Shown here piece by piece: positions 48,184-61,600 of a stretch of DNA of 64,000 bases (the first letter of the stretch is position 1; the number at the start of each line of letters is the position of its first letter). The translations under genes and the position numbers were made by a program. This stretch comes from Amaranthus tricolor. Taxonomy: Eukaryota > Streptophyta > Magnoliopsida > Caryophyllales > Amaranthaceae. The notes beneath the pieces were generated by a model. That model worked only from the letters and a program-made list of their open reading frames with translations, did not search any database and was not told the origin of the DNA. The stretch spans positions 24,268,647 to 24,332,646 of the forward strand of contig NC_080057.1 of the NCBI RefSeq assembly GCF_026212465.1, in the 5' to 3' direction.

Positions 48184-50217
48184 GTCTCAGGTCACCTAGT
48201 GTGCACACCCCTCCTACTTAGATCGCAACAAATAGAAGGAAGACCAAACATCGTATCAAGTATCAGATATAATGATACTTGTCGGCATCTATACTAACCA
48301 AACAGGGCAAGCTATTCATCACCCTTATACTTGGATCACAACAAATATAAGAGCTTCATTTCCCTCGTGTTACACTTTACGTGATTTAATATTTTTTTTA
48401 TAATTGGTCGCGAGCACATAAACATATAGCCAAACATACATTATTTATTTTATTTCAGGATCATAAGTTTTTCCAAGAAAAATATATTTCAATAATATCC
48501 AATTGTAATTTCATTTTTCAAATCACCATTTTAATATCAATTGGTGGCAACATGTATTAATTGCATAAGTATTTCAAATTTAATCGAATTAAAAAATTAA
48601 TCATTATTAAAATAATAATAATATAAATTTCATCAAAATAATAATATTATGAATTAAATATTTAACAAAATAATAGTAAATATCATTTTCAGAATAATAT
48701 AAAAAGTATAGTATAATACAAAATCACATTTCCCATTCAAACACATCAATTATCACTTAACTTATAATATTAACGGGAAAACTCTAATTGGATGGACATT
48801 GAGAATTACCTCGTGAAATGAGCCTAGAATATTAATGTACCCTCCTATCAAACTTCCTTTACAAACTTAATGTTCGAAGTATAACTGTTGTTTGTAATTT
48901 GTAGAAAATGTCTAAAGATTGAAAAATACTATCGAGGTGAAAAAGAAATTGATAATAATAGATCTGAAGAAAGACAAATGGTTGATGAGAAAAAAAATAA
49001 AAAAAGAAGAAAGAAAATTAATACGGTGATATAATTTAATGAGTAAATTGCTTAATTTATAATGGAGGAATATTGTTGGTTAGAATTAGAGGAAAAGTGG
49101 GAAAGATAATGGAGACAAATGAGGAGTTATTTTAGAAAGTAGGGGAAGAAAGTTTAATTTTGAAATTTTTTTTTAGTAAAGGTCAATGAGTTTTTCTAAA
49201 CTCAAGTATTTTTTTTTATATTAAAACTACTTCTAAATTTTTGGGTTTTTTTTTAATCTTATTTTATTTTATTTAAACCTAGTTTGTTTCTCTTTTTTTT
49301 TTTTTTTTTAAGTTTTAAATGTATAATTTTCTTAACAAATTTATTATTTTGTTTAAATTTTCTAAATTTTACATTATTATATATATTTTTTCCTATTTTT
49401 ATTTTATTTTATTTTTTTATACATTATTTTTTTAAAAAATATCTCTAATCTTCAAGATAACTCTGTATTAAAAACTTGAAATCTAAGGATGAGAGATTTT
49501 TACTTTCACACTTATGATGAGCTTAATTATTCTCGCTACAAATAAGAATGGTTAATTCTCCCTCGCATTGCTTGTATTAATTTATATTATAGTGAATTTT
49601 AATTGTTTTGAATTAAGGTTCTGATAGTGTTATTGTTATTTCTTCTCTATTTTGCTCATGATATTGTTTCCCCTTCATACAAGAATCGTATTTTTATATG
49701 GCGTTAACAATTCAACTTGGAAGGAAGGATAGAGTGATATTCAAACTAGCTTAATCTGATAATTAAACCTTCATAATATTTAATTTTTTCTATTAATATT
49801 CTCAAAATACATCATATTATAATTATCATTGTGGTAGTATTATCACAAGTACAAAAAGATTTAGTCAATATATAAGATTGATTCGAGAATCATGGGTTAA
49901 TTTTGCAATTGATGAAAACTTTTTTTTTTCACCCTTAGAAGTTAGAACATGATTTCGATTCCCACTGCCTATAGAGAATAAAATATTCTCAAATCTTAAA
50001 GAATTGGTTTACTATTGGGTTGATGAAGTATTTAAGTTTCAATAAACATAAGATGTTAAAAGAATATTCTAGATCCTTGATCCCATCACAAAGATTGCAT
50101 AGATGAATCAATGCATCAAAAACCAAATAGCATGGACTTAAATGTTGAAATCAATATTTGCAAAAGATTGAAAAATTGAAGATAATTAAATATAAAAAGA
50201 AAGTGATTATTTGAAAT

Positions 50218-50856
50218 TTAGATAGAGTGCCTTACATTTGTATGAATATAGAAGTTGTTGGAAGATATTTTCCTGGATCTTTTGGCAAGTTTGTGATGAT
50301 GAATGTGAGGTTTTTGATCCAATGTTTTAGGAGGAGGAAGATGAGAGTGTGTCTCAGGACCTCTATAATCAATCTCATACACATGTTCATCATTCATATT
50401 TGACGTTTCTTCTCCCCTTAGTCCTACAGCAACAAACACTTGTTAGTATCATTATCATCATATCTGATCCCACTCATAGAAGCTATGATCAGGGTTTGGA
50501 AATAATTGAATAACGGCAAACTATATATTTATCATATGAGATAGAGAGGTTGCGGCAAGTTAAAGTCACAAGTACTATAGTATCTTCAAATAATACTCTC
50601 ATTGTCGTACTTCTCTGTTATTTTGAGTTTGCAACACTTACTAAAAAACTCTTTGATATTGAATAGAGTATTACAAACTCAAAAAGACAGAGAGAGTAAT
50701 GAATTTGCTACTATTAATAATATTTTCTACGAATAATCACTGTCAGTAGCAAGCTCACATAAATCGAAAAAGTAATTAAATGATTTTACCTGAAAAATTG
50801 TAAGGTGATGTGAGCAAGAGGTAGAAGATCAAAGCTAGAGCGTAGTTGAGTGCCAT
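50218..50856 (-). CDS. Small secreted-peptide candidate, 90 residues, two exons
   Basis: Exon 1 (50856-50790) encodes 22 residues that form a classic hydrophobic signal sequence, beginning MALNYALALIFYLLL. Exon 2 (50423-50218) joins in frame through a GT-AG intron. The rest is hydrophilic: an acidic part with HVYEIDYRGPETHSHLPPP, then a basic His/Lys/Arg-rich part with HIHHHKLAKRSRKI. There is no second membrane segment and no cysteine, which fits a small secreted protein or peptide precursor rather than a membrane protein. I have a weak recollection of DYRGPETHS-P motifs in other uncharacterised plant proteins but cannot name the family. Exon 1 is too short to show as an open frame on its own. 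Upstream on the minus strand, AACCCTAACCCTAACCCTAG (telo-box-like) lies at about 50914-50935. Confidence 0.7.
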
Positions 50857-51855
50857 TACAAGGGGATTTCTAGTATGAAGTGGTTGAGAAATGGTATTGT
50901 GTTAAATAAAGACTAGGGTTAGGGTTAGGGTTGGTTCAAATGCGTGGTTAGAAGTGCGACCAATAAAGAACATGAATATAAATTTTTTTTTCTATATATA
51001 ATTGATGCAATTTGTGATTTAAAACTATTTAATTTTGATGATTGAAAATAATATGAAGGTACGGGTTTTGGGATTTGTATATAAATGATTCTTTATCTGT
51101 TAGTTTACGTAAAAGTCTTAAAAAGTCGAGGGCGGTCGAGATTTCATGGCTTCTCACTTTCAAAACTGTTGTGTTGTTAGTCATTACTTGATGAGCACAG
51201 CAAGGCAATGATGTACAACAACTCCATTTGAGTTGGAGCATTAAATTTCAACAAATTTGGCCCATACTGCATTGCATTGCACACATCCGAACCCAATGTC
51301 ATGCCCATAAGCATTTAAGATTTTAATGTCTTTGCTTTTCGCATTTAATTTCTCGATTAATTTCCTTATTAATCGTTTCAAATAAAAAAAAAAGAAAATA
51401 ATACTTCTTTCGTTTTAAATGAATTGTAACAAGTAAATAGTATTGTTTTTAAAATGAGGAGGGGTACAAAAAGGTGAACTTTATGAGTAAGTGTGAAGAA
51501 TGTGAGAATGAGATGAAAAGTTAAATAAACTATACCAAGTTCTTTGAGACAAAATAAAAAGAAATTTATTTTGAGACAAAGAGAATCTACGCTGCCTCTT
51601 GGATTGTAAATAAGGATTTAATTATTTTCGAAAAGAAAAACATACAACTAACATATAATTAATGTTTAATTTTTACGAGAATTATGAATGGACCTAGTAG
51701 TTGTTAACTTTCTCTATTACTCTCATGAGAAGGGTTTGATTTCCACCCCATACAACATGAATTAGTTCCCCTTCCCATTATCTGTAAGAATCTCAAATCT
51801 AAACCCCGATTTAGAAGAACAATTAAATGTTACTAAAAATTTCTATATTTATTTT

Positions 51856-51939
<84 letters not shown>

Positions 51940-52633
51940 TCTTAACATTGTAATGACCCACTAATAAAAAAAACCATTGTCATGTACCTAAATAAATAAA
52001 TACTCATCTATCCCTTTAAGTTTAAATACTTTAAATCATTCAAAATATGATGTAAGAATTTTAAATAAGTGGAATTAAGAAGTACATTCCTCTTCTACCT
52101 GTTTTATTAAAGCACAAGAGTAGGAATCAATCAATTAGTCATTTTAATTTATCCAACACCTACCTTACCCTACTATACCTTGCTAATTTAATTGCTTGTC
52201 TCATTACTCATTAGACCAGCTAAATTGCTACATTTGGTTGAGCTTGGTTTGTGTCCTCATCGAATTTGATTCACTTGTTTCGTTTTGATCAAATAAATTG
52301 GGATTTCAGGAGTATACTTCCTCTTTGCCTGTGCTCGCATTCGTTTGACGAGTATTCTTTGCCTTTTCCGCTATCATGCCAACATCGAGTACACAGCAAA
52401 CAACATTTGCAAAAACCTTAATCTCAAAAGATTAAAACCGGCTACAACATTCAACACACAAGACTAATATGAGAAGAGAAAATATATGAGCTATGTAGTG
52501 CCATAAACAGGTCTAAAGATCGGCCCCTCCGTTGCTCGAAATAGATTTTTCCCACATGAAATTCAATGTCAAAAACAAGAAATGAATGTTGAAAGTTAAC
52601 GAAGAAACAGACCATATTTCTTGGATCCTTACT
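50857..52633. other. Intergenic region with long AT microsatellite
   Basis: It contains the upstream region of the small peptide gene (a minus-strand TATA-like TATATATAG near 50992), an (AC)n/(AT)n tract at 51855-51936 and the 3' UTR of the importin gene near 52634. No gene was found. Confidence 0.6.
51865..51936. repeat. (AT)n microsatellite
   Basis: About 35 uninterrupted AT units, preceded by a short AC run. Confidence 0.95.
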
Positions 52634-55600
52634 TCATGCTTCATCAAGCCCATAGTCCTCGCCAAAATATGTGTCGACCAATCCATTTGCAATATTTCTA
52701 AGGTCTTCATTATCATGAAATTGAAATCGTTCCATAGCTTCGATGCCATCCTCTTTTTCTACAAGCTTCGGTCCCTCACCGTTAGGCATTCCTCTAAGCA
52801 CCTATGGACACACAAACTCAAAAAATTTAGAAACTTGCGAAACAAATAATTCATAGGACACTGTTTAAAGGCCTATGACAAAACCAGATTGTATATGTCG
52901 GCATCAAAATGAAAAGCTTGGGTTGCGCTTTTAGTAGCTTTGAATTTTAGTCAAGTGATTTGCAACAATTCCTCTATTGCATCTCTTTGTACTGATTTGC
53001 AATAACCTAACATTTTGATTTAGCAACAAAACATTCCATTACCCCGATGTCATTAAGTAGCTCCCACCCTAAAAATGAAATGCATCAAAAGTTCGGGAAA
53101 TCATTCGTCACATATTATTTCTCCATGGCACTAATTATTAAAAACGGCAGCAAAGGTCCAGGGAAGGATCTTTCCGCCAAGGTGTAAGTAGGCAAACCTT
53201 ACCCTACATTAATTATTCCCCAATCCCCATTAATATTTTTTTTATTATTGACCATAGCTTTTATGTCATGAGATTTTACAAGTTACATTTAAGAGTAAAA
53301 TTGCAATTTTTAATGTGATACCAAACTTAGCGAATAAGCTCACCAGCTCCAGAAATTGCAGACCCAATCTCGCAGCCTCTAAATCAGCAGACCGGACAAG
53401 CTCAATGAAACCAGGAAGACATCCTCTGCTAACCAATGAAACCAGGTGTTCTACAATCAAATTTGACTTTCCAGAAGCATCTGCTGGGGCCACACAGATG
53501 TTACCAAGGACATAGGCTACTTCTTTCCTTACATCAAATGGTGCTGTAGAAAGAAGTCGCACTAACAGTGGTACTGCTTCACTGACATATACTAATCTCT
53601 TGTGTTCAATGGAGCCTGCAGCAATATTAGACAACACCCAAGCAGCCTCCTACAAGAAACGATACCTCTGTTAGGATGACAATTGTATCTCTCACTAACA
53701 TTTTTAATAATCTTAGGTAGCAAAACTAAGAAAAGATCAACAATCCACTCTAATACTTCCCCCCTTTGAATGATTTGACAAAACAAGATTATCAAACACG
53801 TAACATATATTCAAAAATATCCTCAAAAAATAATTGAGGGGTCTAATTGAAAAATGCTGTACGAGGTAACAGAGGTCGGTTAATTTAATTTTTCTTATCT
53901 CTATGGAGGACCATACAAGAAGTATTAAAAGTTTGGAATTGACTTCTAATGTATGATTTTGAAAAATTAAAAGAATAGGGCAGTCTGTTGTCTCCATTTA
54001 GTCACTTCTGATGTTGGTCATTCTATGAGTTGTGTCCACTTGCATACTAATAACCCCTCAAAGTTGCAGATCTTGTGCACACTGCAAAGTAAGCTACACA
54101 TTTTGACCTTGCCATAGGATATAGAATGACACTCGGTCATATCAAGTAGACAAAGAGGTTTGAGGGAATAGGATGTATGCAACCTTACCCTATTAATAAC
54201 AAAGAGATTGTTTCAATTTATCCTTCATAACAAATCAGCTACAACATCACATAAACAAGAAATGCACATGATTGAAGAGCCACTTTACTATAATTTATCA
54301 TAATCTAAATTCCAAACCCAAAGAATTTTAACTTTTTGGCTCCATTGAGAAAGCAAAAAATTGGAGGTGAGTATCAGATAAGGACACAAACAAACAAAAC
54401 TGCATAAAGATACAGGAATGTATTTAGAATGAAACAAAAGAATTGAGAATGCACACCTTTTTAAGTACACGGTGTTCACTCCCTAGGCATTTTACTAGAG
54501 CAGCTACTAGTTTTTCTGTAAATGAGTCAAGACTTGCATATGTCATCCAGTGAACGGTTGATTATCTAGGGCAGTGAGAAAATGGAATGGGAGGAATATT
54601 TTTCTCATGAATTAAACTTAATACTTACCTGTAACTTCACTTCCAGCAATAAGAACTGTAGAAGATAAAGTTGCATCACCAGCAACAAGATTACCCAAAC
54701 TTCTCAACACCTAATCCAATATTTGAATCAGAATACACAAAGAGAAGCAAACAAACATACATTGTACATATAGTGTTTAAAACAATAAGCAACCTGAGCA
54801 ATCTATGCCACTAGTTTTTCTTTGAAACAAGTCTAAATAAGCAAACTGAGAAATCAATATAAAAAAAGCTTGAATATGATTTGTAAGTAAAGTGAGATAG
54901 ATGGTAAGTATGAGTAGTAGTATTATAGGCTTGAAGTTGAGAATGCATCTTTTTTCTTCACCAGTTTGCCTTACTTATAGCCATCAACGTTGGCCACGAC
55001 CCTTCAGTATTCTTGCCAAGAACAATGGATTCTTCAACAATAATAGGTTTATCCCTCTCTGATCTTATCTTGGCTTCTCAAGACCACAAAAACCACACAT
55101 ATGTGTCACACTAATACACACATTGACATGGAAAAATATAAATCCTAAACATGTAATGTTATAAAAATGTGGTCACATTTCATCATGTAAAAGAAAATAG
55201 GCATATTAAAGAATTAATGTGAAAGCATAAGGTCCCAATACCCCGTATTTTGATGATTGCTACAATCAGCTATAGTAAATTGTTTCAATTTATGATTGGT
55301 TAGTTTAAAGAGAGACCAATGAGCTTGGACCAAATGTATTTTGTGAGAGTAAAGTGGGAGGGTGTTATAGACTGGATTAGTCATTGCTCTAGATTATTAG
55401 TTTGTAGAAAACCTGTAGCAAGATACCAAGAACTGTATGAGTAGAGTGATTAAAATGAAAATTTAAATGGCTATGTGTTAGTGTAACTAAATTATTACAA
55501 TTGAAAGATAAGACTACAAGCATTCGAGAGGCTAGCACTCTCCCAAGTCACGAGCATAATACCCACTAAATGTGTATACAATAACTCTGATGTCTTTCTC

Positions 55601-58600
55601 TACTCCCCCTTTCTTATTTATACTACTTTCCTTAACTAACTAAGTCATACTAATACCCTCATATCCCATATATGACAGATAGTCATGTAGCCCAAAATTC
55701 TAGGGCAATATAATTGGAAAACAACAAGGGAATATCACGCAAGTGCCAAATGGAAATTGGTTTTAGCACCTTAAACCCTATTGGTATCCTCAACTTGTCC
55801 ATGTGGTAACTCAAAGAGTCTCAGTGTACATTTATCCAAAGCTTAAAAACATGGGTAACTAATAATCCAAGCACAAAGCTAATGTATGACCCACCAGCGA
55901 GTGGGAACAATGTGGGTACTTCATAATCTCAATGCATCTTGGTTGTTTGTAATGTATTTTTTACTTGATTGATTTAATCTCTATTCTCTACTTAATCAAT
56001 TCTACTAACAAAAAATATCATTTTAATTTTTAAAAATGGCAATGGAAAAATTAACACTAATCATCTACTTCTCAAAATGAAATGATTATGTACATACTGG
56101 TATTAGCAATTGCACACTGTTAGATATTGTCAATCTTTCCACAAGAAGATGAACAAGATCGCTCTTAACCATCGTATTTGTAGCAATGTTTGAAAGGGCC
56201 GTAAGATACACAACCACCCAAGCAACTTCAGTCACCAGTTCCTCCTCTCTGAATACAACAAATAATTTAGTTATGAAGAGAAATTCCACAAGCAATCTAG
56301 TAGGTATAAATCAACGAGCACCCTTGAAGTGATTTTGAAATATATATATAAGTACTAAAAAATGAACCAATATCATTTTCAGAATATAGTTGGTTAATGT
56401 GTTACTGTAACCTTTGCAAACTTAGAATTTTCATCAACCAAGTCACTCCATACCAAAGGAATATGTTCAATGAAACATAAAAAAAAAATAAATCCAAGAG
56501 TTGATATACCTACAATCTCTTGTAATTCTGCTAGCCATTGCTCAATACAGAGACTGGTGCGTCCAGTGCAACTAGAAGCAAATTGAGAGTATGGGAATTG
56601 TAAAGGAAGCAGCCTCACTGGCACAGGTTATAAGGCTAATTGACTACTATGTCTACAATTACAACATGTTGTTATCTCAATGCCATTAAGTGGCCCCTAC
56701 CTAGACGGGTTTAGAGGAATTGGATTTACGCAACCTTAATCTTGTAAAAACAAAGAGTTTGTTTACGATTGACCTTTGATAGCAAATATCATCATCAATT
56801 TTAGCTAAATAAGTGCACATGATTTGACCTACCATTTTACCATAATATTTTATACTCCAGAACCAAAGAACTAAAAATATTTGCCTCTTTGATTAATTTG
56901 CTATAAACCAAAGAGATACTACGTCAACAAGCCAAGCATTACTTTGCTAAGAAAACTAAAATGTTCACAAGCTATCAGAGTCACAAGATCTAAAAAATAT
57001 CATGAAAACCCCTGAAAAAAGAATGGTTTCTTACGATTTTCTTAAATGCCGCATAATTGCATCAAGTACACCATTTATCTTGATGAGTTCAGTTACAGCT
57101 CTGGGATTTGGACCCTACATTTCATAAAACTGTAAATAACTTGAGATTAATATTAACAGAAGTCAATGCAGGATAAAACATGCAAAATTGGCGAAATTGG
57201 AGACATCAAAGCTCAACTGAGGAGCAGACCACCATCATTTCATTTGTAATAATGCAGCAATACATATCTAGGTGTACTTTTTAACAATTGTCACTTTTTT
57301 AATAATCTTTGGAACACTTCATCATTTTAAGTTAGACCAATTTTATGACTTGGAGAAAATAAGTTACCCACAATAAATTTGCGGAGCATATTGTTATGAA
57401 GTGGAAACCAGCCAGAGCTATTCAATTGAAGAAGTTTATACTGATTCTATAATAAAACCTGAAAAAGATTACAGAGATAAACATTTAGCTTTTGAGAGGC
57501 TTAAATTGCTCCTTAAGTAAACGGCATAACTAAAATCAACAACCACAATTTTCTCGTGTCTCTTCCTCGATGTATACAGTTCTGGTTCCCCCTAACTGAA
57601 TTAATTATGTCAACCAACCAATAAAACATGGTAACAATCACGATTGCGCTAACAAACATTGTGATGTGTTCATGGAAGTGGTGCGGTTATGGTAAAGTCA
57701 ACTAAAACACGGTGTTTTTACACCTTTACGATGCGGGAAATGTTGGTTCTGTTTTTTTGAAAACCTCTAAAATACGCCTGATGCGTAATTTGATGCAGCC
57801 TTATCTTTGTACTATGCACTATGCTTCTCTCACTACGCCAGATCATAACTCGTATAGTTGTATAATGGAAAATAGTTCTTGTTAAACAAGGATATCTAAA
57901 TCATAGAGTGCGCGAAAGTCATGTCACAATAAACAAATTAGAAATTAGTCATTTCACCTAAAATAAAGTGATCTATTCTGCAATTATCAAGGTTATATGT
58001 ATTTGATCTTTATCTTTCTAATCTAGTCTAAATAGTTCTGGTCTAATCATTCCAGTCGAGTCTGATTTTAACGGAAATAACTCTATTGATCTAGCCTGCA
58101 ATAATCAAGGCTATATGTAGTTGATCTTAATCTTTCAACTCTATATGTAGTTGATCTTAATCTTTCTACTATAGTCTGAATAGTTCTGGTCTAATCATTC
58201 CAGTCGAGTCTGATTTCAGAGGAAATAACTTTTTTTAAAAAGATTATCAAGTGCGATCGAAATGTTTCTTATGTGAACCAAAATTTTCTAAGGTCACTGA
58301 CGTGATCAAAATAAGGATAAATAATAAGTAAATGAAATAAGCTAAACTAGTTGAAGAGAACAAACCCTTATTCTCCCACAACAAACAGTATATCTTTGAT
58401 GTTTTTTGCTAAAATAAAAGGTTAAATCTACCAATTTTAAATATAAATTACAATGGACATGAACACAATTGCCAAAATAAAATTATCATATAATTCTTAG
58501 TAGTACTTGTAACGAAACAAAATCTCAATTTAGACGAATACTAAAGTCATACAAGGTATGTTTGGAGCACACAACGGAAACGCTACATATAGACTTTTGA

Positions 58601-61600
58601 TAGAACGTTAGTCTTGCTTTCTAAATTGACAATAATGCATGGTGAATGAGGGCAGTATCTATATTTGGAATATGTCATGTAGAATTTTGCTATGTCAGGA
58701 AGTTTATTTTCCATTCAACTACGTTACCCGAATGCCTTTAGTGGCTCCCACCTACACAGGTTTCGGGGGTCGAATGTATGCAACCTTACCTTTGTCACCA
58801 AGCTTGTTATGTCAGTAATTTTCTGTAATTGTATTTGTAACTGAGTTGCTTGTGAGAAAAGAAAGAGATATTAGTATTATAAAATCAATGGGGAGGGATA
58901 ACTTCATTCACTTGGAATTTACAAAGTGTGTTTTACACATTGGGAACTTGGAGACCTCAAATGAATGACTCATCATCTTGTGAATCAAGAAATGATCAAA
59001 TAAGCAAAACAGCTATAACTGCAGCATTTAGAAGGAAACACTTAATTGACCATGGCTTTAAGAGTTGAATCATAAACTAAAGAATCAAGAGAGCATAAAC
59101 TTAGAAGCAGAACTTGCAGCTATCAGCTGCTGCATTAGGAAGACAACTCATTTTGTTGCCAGGACCATCAAATATCAGTTCAGCCTTCCAATATTTTCAA
59201 TATATTTAAGATTTTAAGTGCTTCAAAGATTCAAGCATAAGAGATAAACCATCCTTCTAAAACTCCAAAACAGGTGATAATAAGAGTCGATGTCCATTAA
59301 ATACAAATTTCTTATGGGAAAGTAACATAATGCGAATCAATCCAATTAGAATCAGATTCAAAAGAAAGTTCTAGTTCAATTCATCACATTGAGACACAAA
59401 TAGTAACTTCAATATTATAGGCACAATACCTTGATAAGATTCGACAGGGCCCAAGCTGCCGTCCTCACAGTTGATCCCTTGTCCGGAAGTAACATTTTGG
59501 CAAGAGGTAACAATACCCCTTGCGACAGCAAAATATTTCTAAGGTCCTCTCCTTCACCAGCCACATTACCTATTGCCCATGCACACTGTTCAGCTACTGC
59601 CAAGGAACTCTTCTCTACACAGCATAAAATAAGAAATTAATAGTTAGTACTATGTAATATTAGCTTACAAAAGCAGCCAGACAACTGAAGCAATCTGCTA
59701 AAAATTGCCTAAAGACAATAATAAAGCTGCAAAGAAACCCAGTAAAAACAAAACATATGACAGCAGCACACATATTTGGATCAAAATGAGCACTGTTTTA
59801 TCACTGGGCGCATATTTGGTATTTATACAAATTGGAAATATAGTCAATAGATTTTATAAGTTGTGCAATATAAATTGTATAATGAATTTAAAGGTAAATT
59901 AACTTGTCCTGTAAGTTTTTCACAGTTTCCCAATCTAATTCCATTTTCAAGGAAACAAAAAACTCAAAATTCGCAAGGACAACAAAGCACACTCTTATCA
60001 TTTATTAGAGGATTCAACTGACTTAAAATTTACAAAGAAGTGTCGAAAAGGCATAAACTTCAGTATCATTTATACCTCTTAAATTCTTTTGGTACTTCAA
60101 TTAATTCTTTTTAGCAAGCCAACAGTAACTATGCTAATTTCCCATCAGGAATTATGAAGATCTTAGAAAAAGGGCCACTAGATGAGATAGCAGAAAATAA
60201 TACGCATGTGATTAAGCAGTCAGTCTATCCAAGGTGACATGACAATTCTAAATACATGAGGCACTTGAGGAGCTAGAGCTGCATCCAATCCTTCCAGAAT
60301 AAACATGCACAACCAAAAAACCAAAAACGACTCTTTTGGTGAAAATCTCTTCAGTTACATTTCGCCGCATGCACCTTGTTCCATTGCCTCCAAACCCCCA
60401 TCAATGTCCCCATTTGGAAGCTCCCTCATGAGGTGCACTTTATAAAACGAAGCAGAACAAGACCAGGATAAAAAAGGAGACTTGTGGATAAATTAAGAAT
60501 ATAAAATATATGTGGACAGAGAAGTAAGAGAAAATGTTAGCAAAGAACAAGAACAAAATTGATGACATTTGACAGAGAAGAGAAAAGCAAGTTCAGAAAG
60601 GAATTCAATTAGACGCCCAAAATGGAAGTGAGGAGATGGATTTGCGACACTAGGAGTCTCTCTACATCCTAAAGTTGCTAAAAGAACTAGGTACACTTGG
60701 GCATCATGTTAACATGAACCAGTAATCAATACCTAGTTGATAATGTCATTAAAAGAAGACACCACATTGCGTCACATCACATCATTATATAAAATATAAA
60801 TTAAGTTTATGATTTTTGAATATAGTAAATGAAAAATAATTATTTTATCATAAACAAACAGCTTAATTTCCTTATAATAACCTACTATAAATTTGCAAAT
60901 ATAATAACAATCATAGCTGCTATCTAAAGAATCAAGCTACAGCAGATAGGAATTTGCGCTCAAGAGAAAATCCTAGCTCATAAACACAAAGAAAAAAAAG
61001 AACACGAACTGAAATCTAAACATCTAGTTCACATTGATTTCACTAACCAACCTCCAATATGTGCAATAAGCAAAGGCAATGCAGGGAGCAATGACTTTGT
61101 CTCTTCTGGTTGTCCAGCAGCAATGTTTGTAAGACACCAAGCTGCCTCCAGTAACTGTAACAGAGCAAGAATGAAAATTTAACCCCATAACTTAATTTAG
61201 GAATGAGGAAACAAGAAAGGATAGAAAATAAAGAAAGCTCCCTTTGATCCATCATATCAAAGTTTACCCTTAGAATTCCTATACTTTGAGATGGAATCAA
61301 ATTCTTGCATAACAGCACGAAGCTAAAGAACGAGCATTACATATATGCTCAAACAACCCTTTCTAAAGATGAATTCTAAAACACCAAAACCTAGCCTAAA
61401 TATTGCACTATATGCCACTTATACTTGGAGTGATCTATTTTAATTGGAGATAGGAATGAATTTCAGGAATGACTACAAACTTAAATTCCGCACACAATAG
61501 GAATCAAAATTTGGACTTGCAATTTTTAGCGAAGGATATGCCATTAAAAGTAACCTACGATAAATTTCCATAAGTTTTTCACATCAGAAATGTATATAAT

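Larger units (their letters stand above)
42165..50217. other. Gene-poor 8-kb AT-rich region
   Basis: Nothing here looks like a conserved protein. The first 130 bases are promoter or leader of the gene at 40833-42164. Recognisable contents are a MITE-family relic near 42310-42435, a Stowaway-like block at 43688-43940, an isolated hAT-type end at 44121-44132, a hAT-like element at 45795-46296 and a clear hAT-type MITE at 47722-48183. A TGTAACACCTCC motif near 47099 resembles an LTR start, but no partner was found. Confidence 0.6.

Noticed and set aside
50908..50935. Three TTAGGG-like repeats as an interstitial telomere
   Set aside because: Only three units, and the plant telomere unit is TTTAGGG. 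More likely a telo-box-like promoter element of the adjacent small gene or chance.
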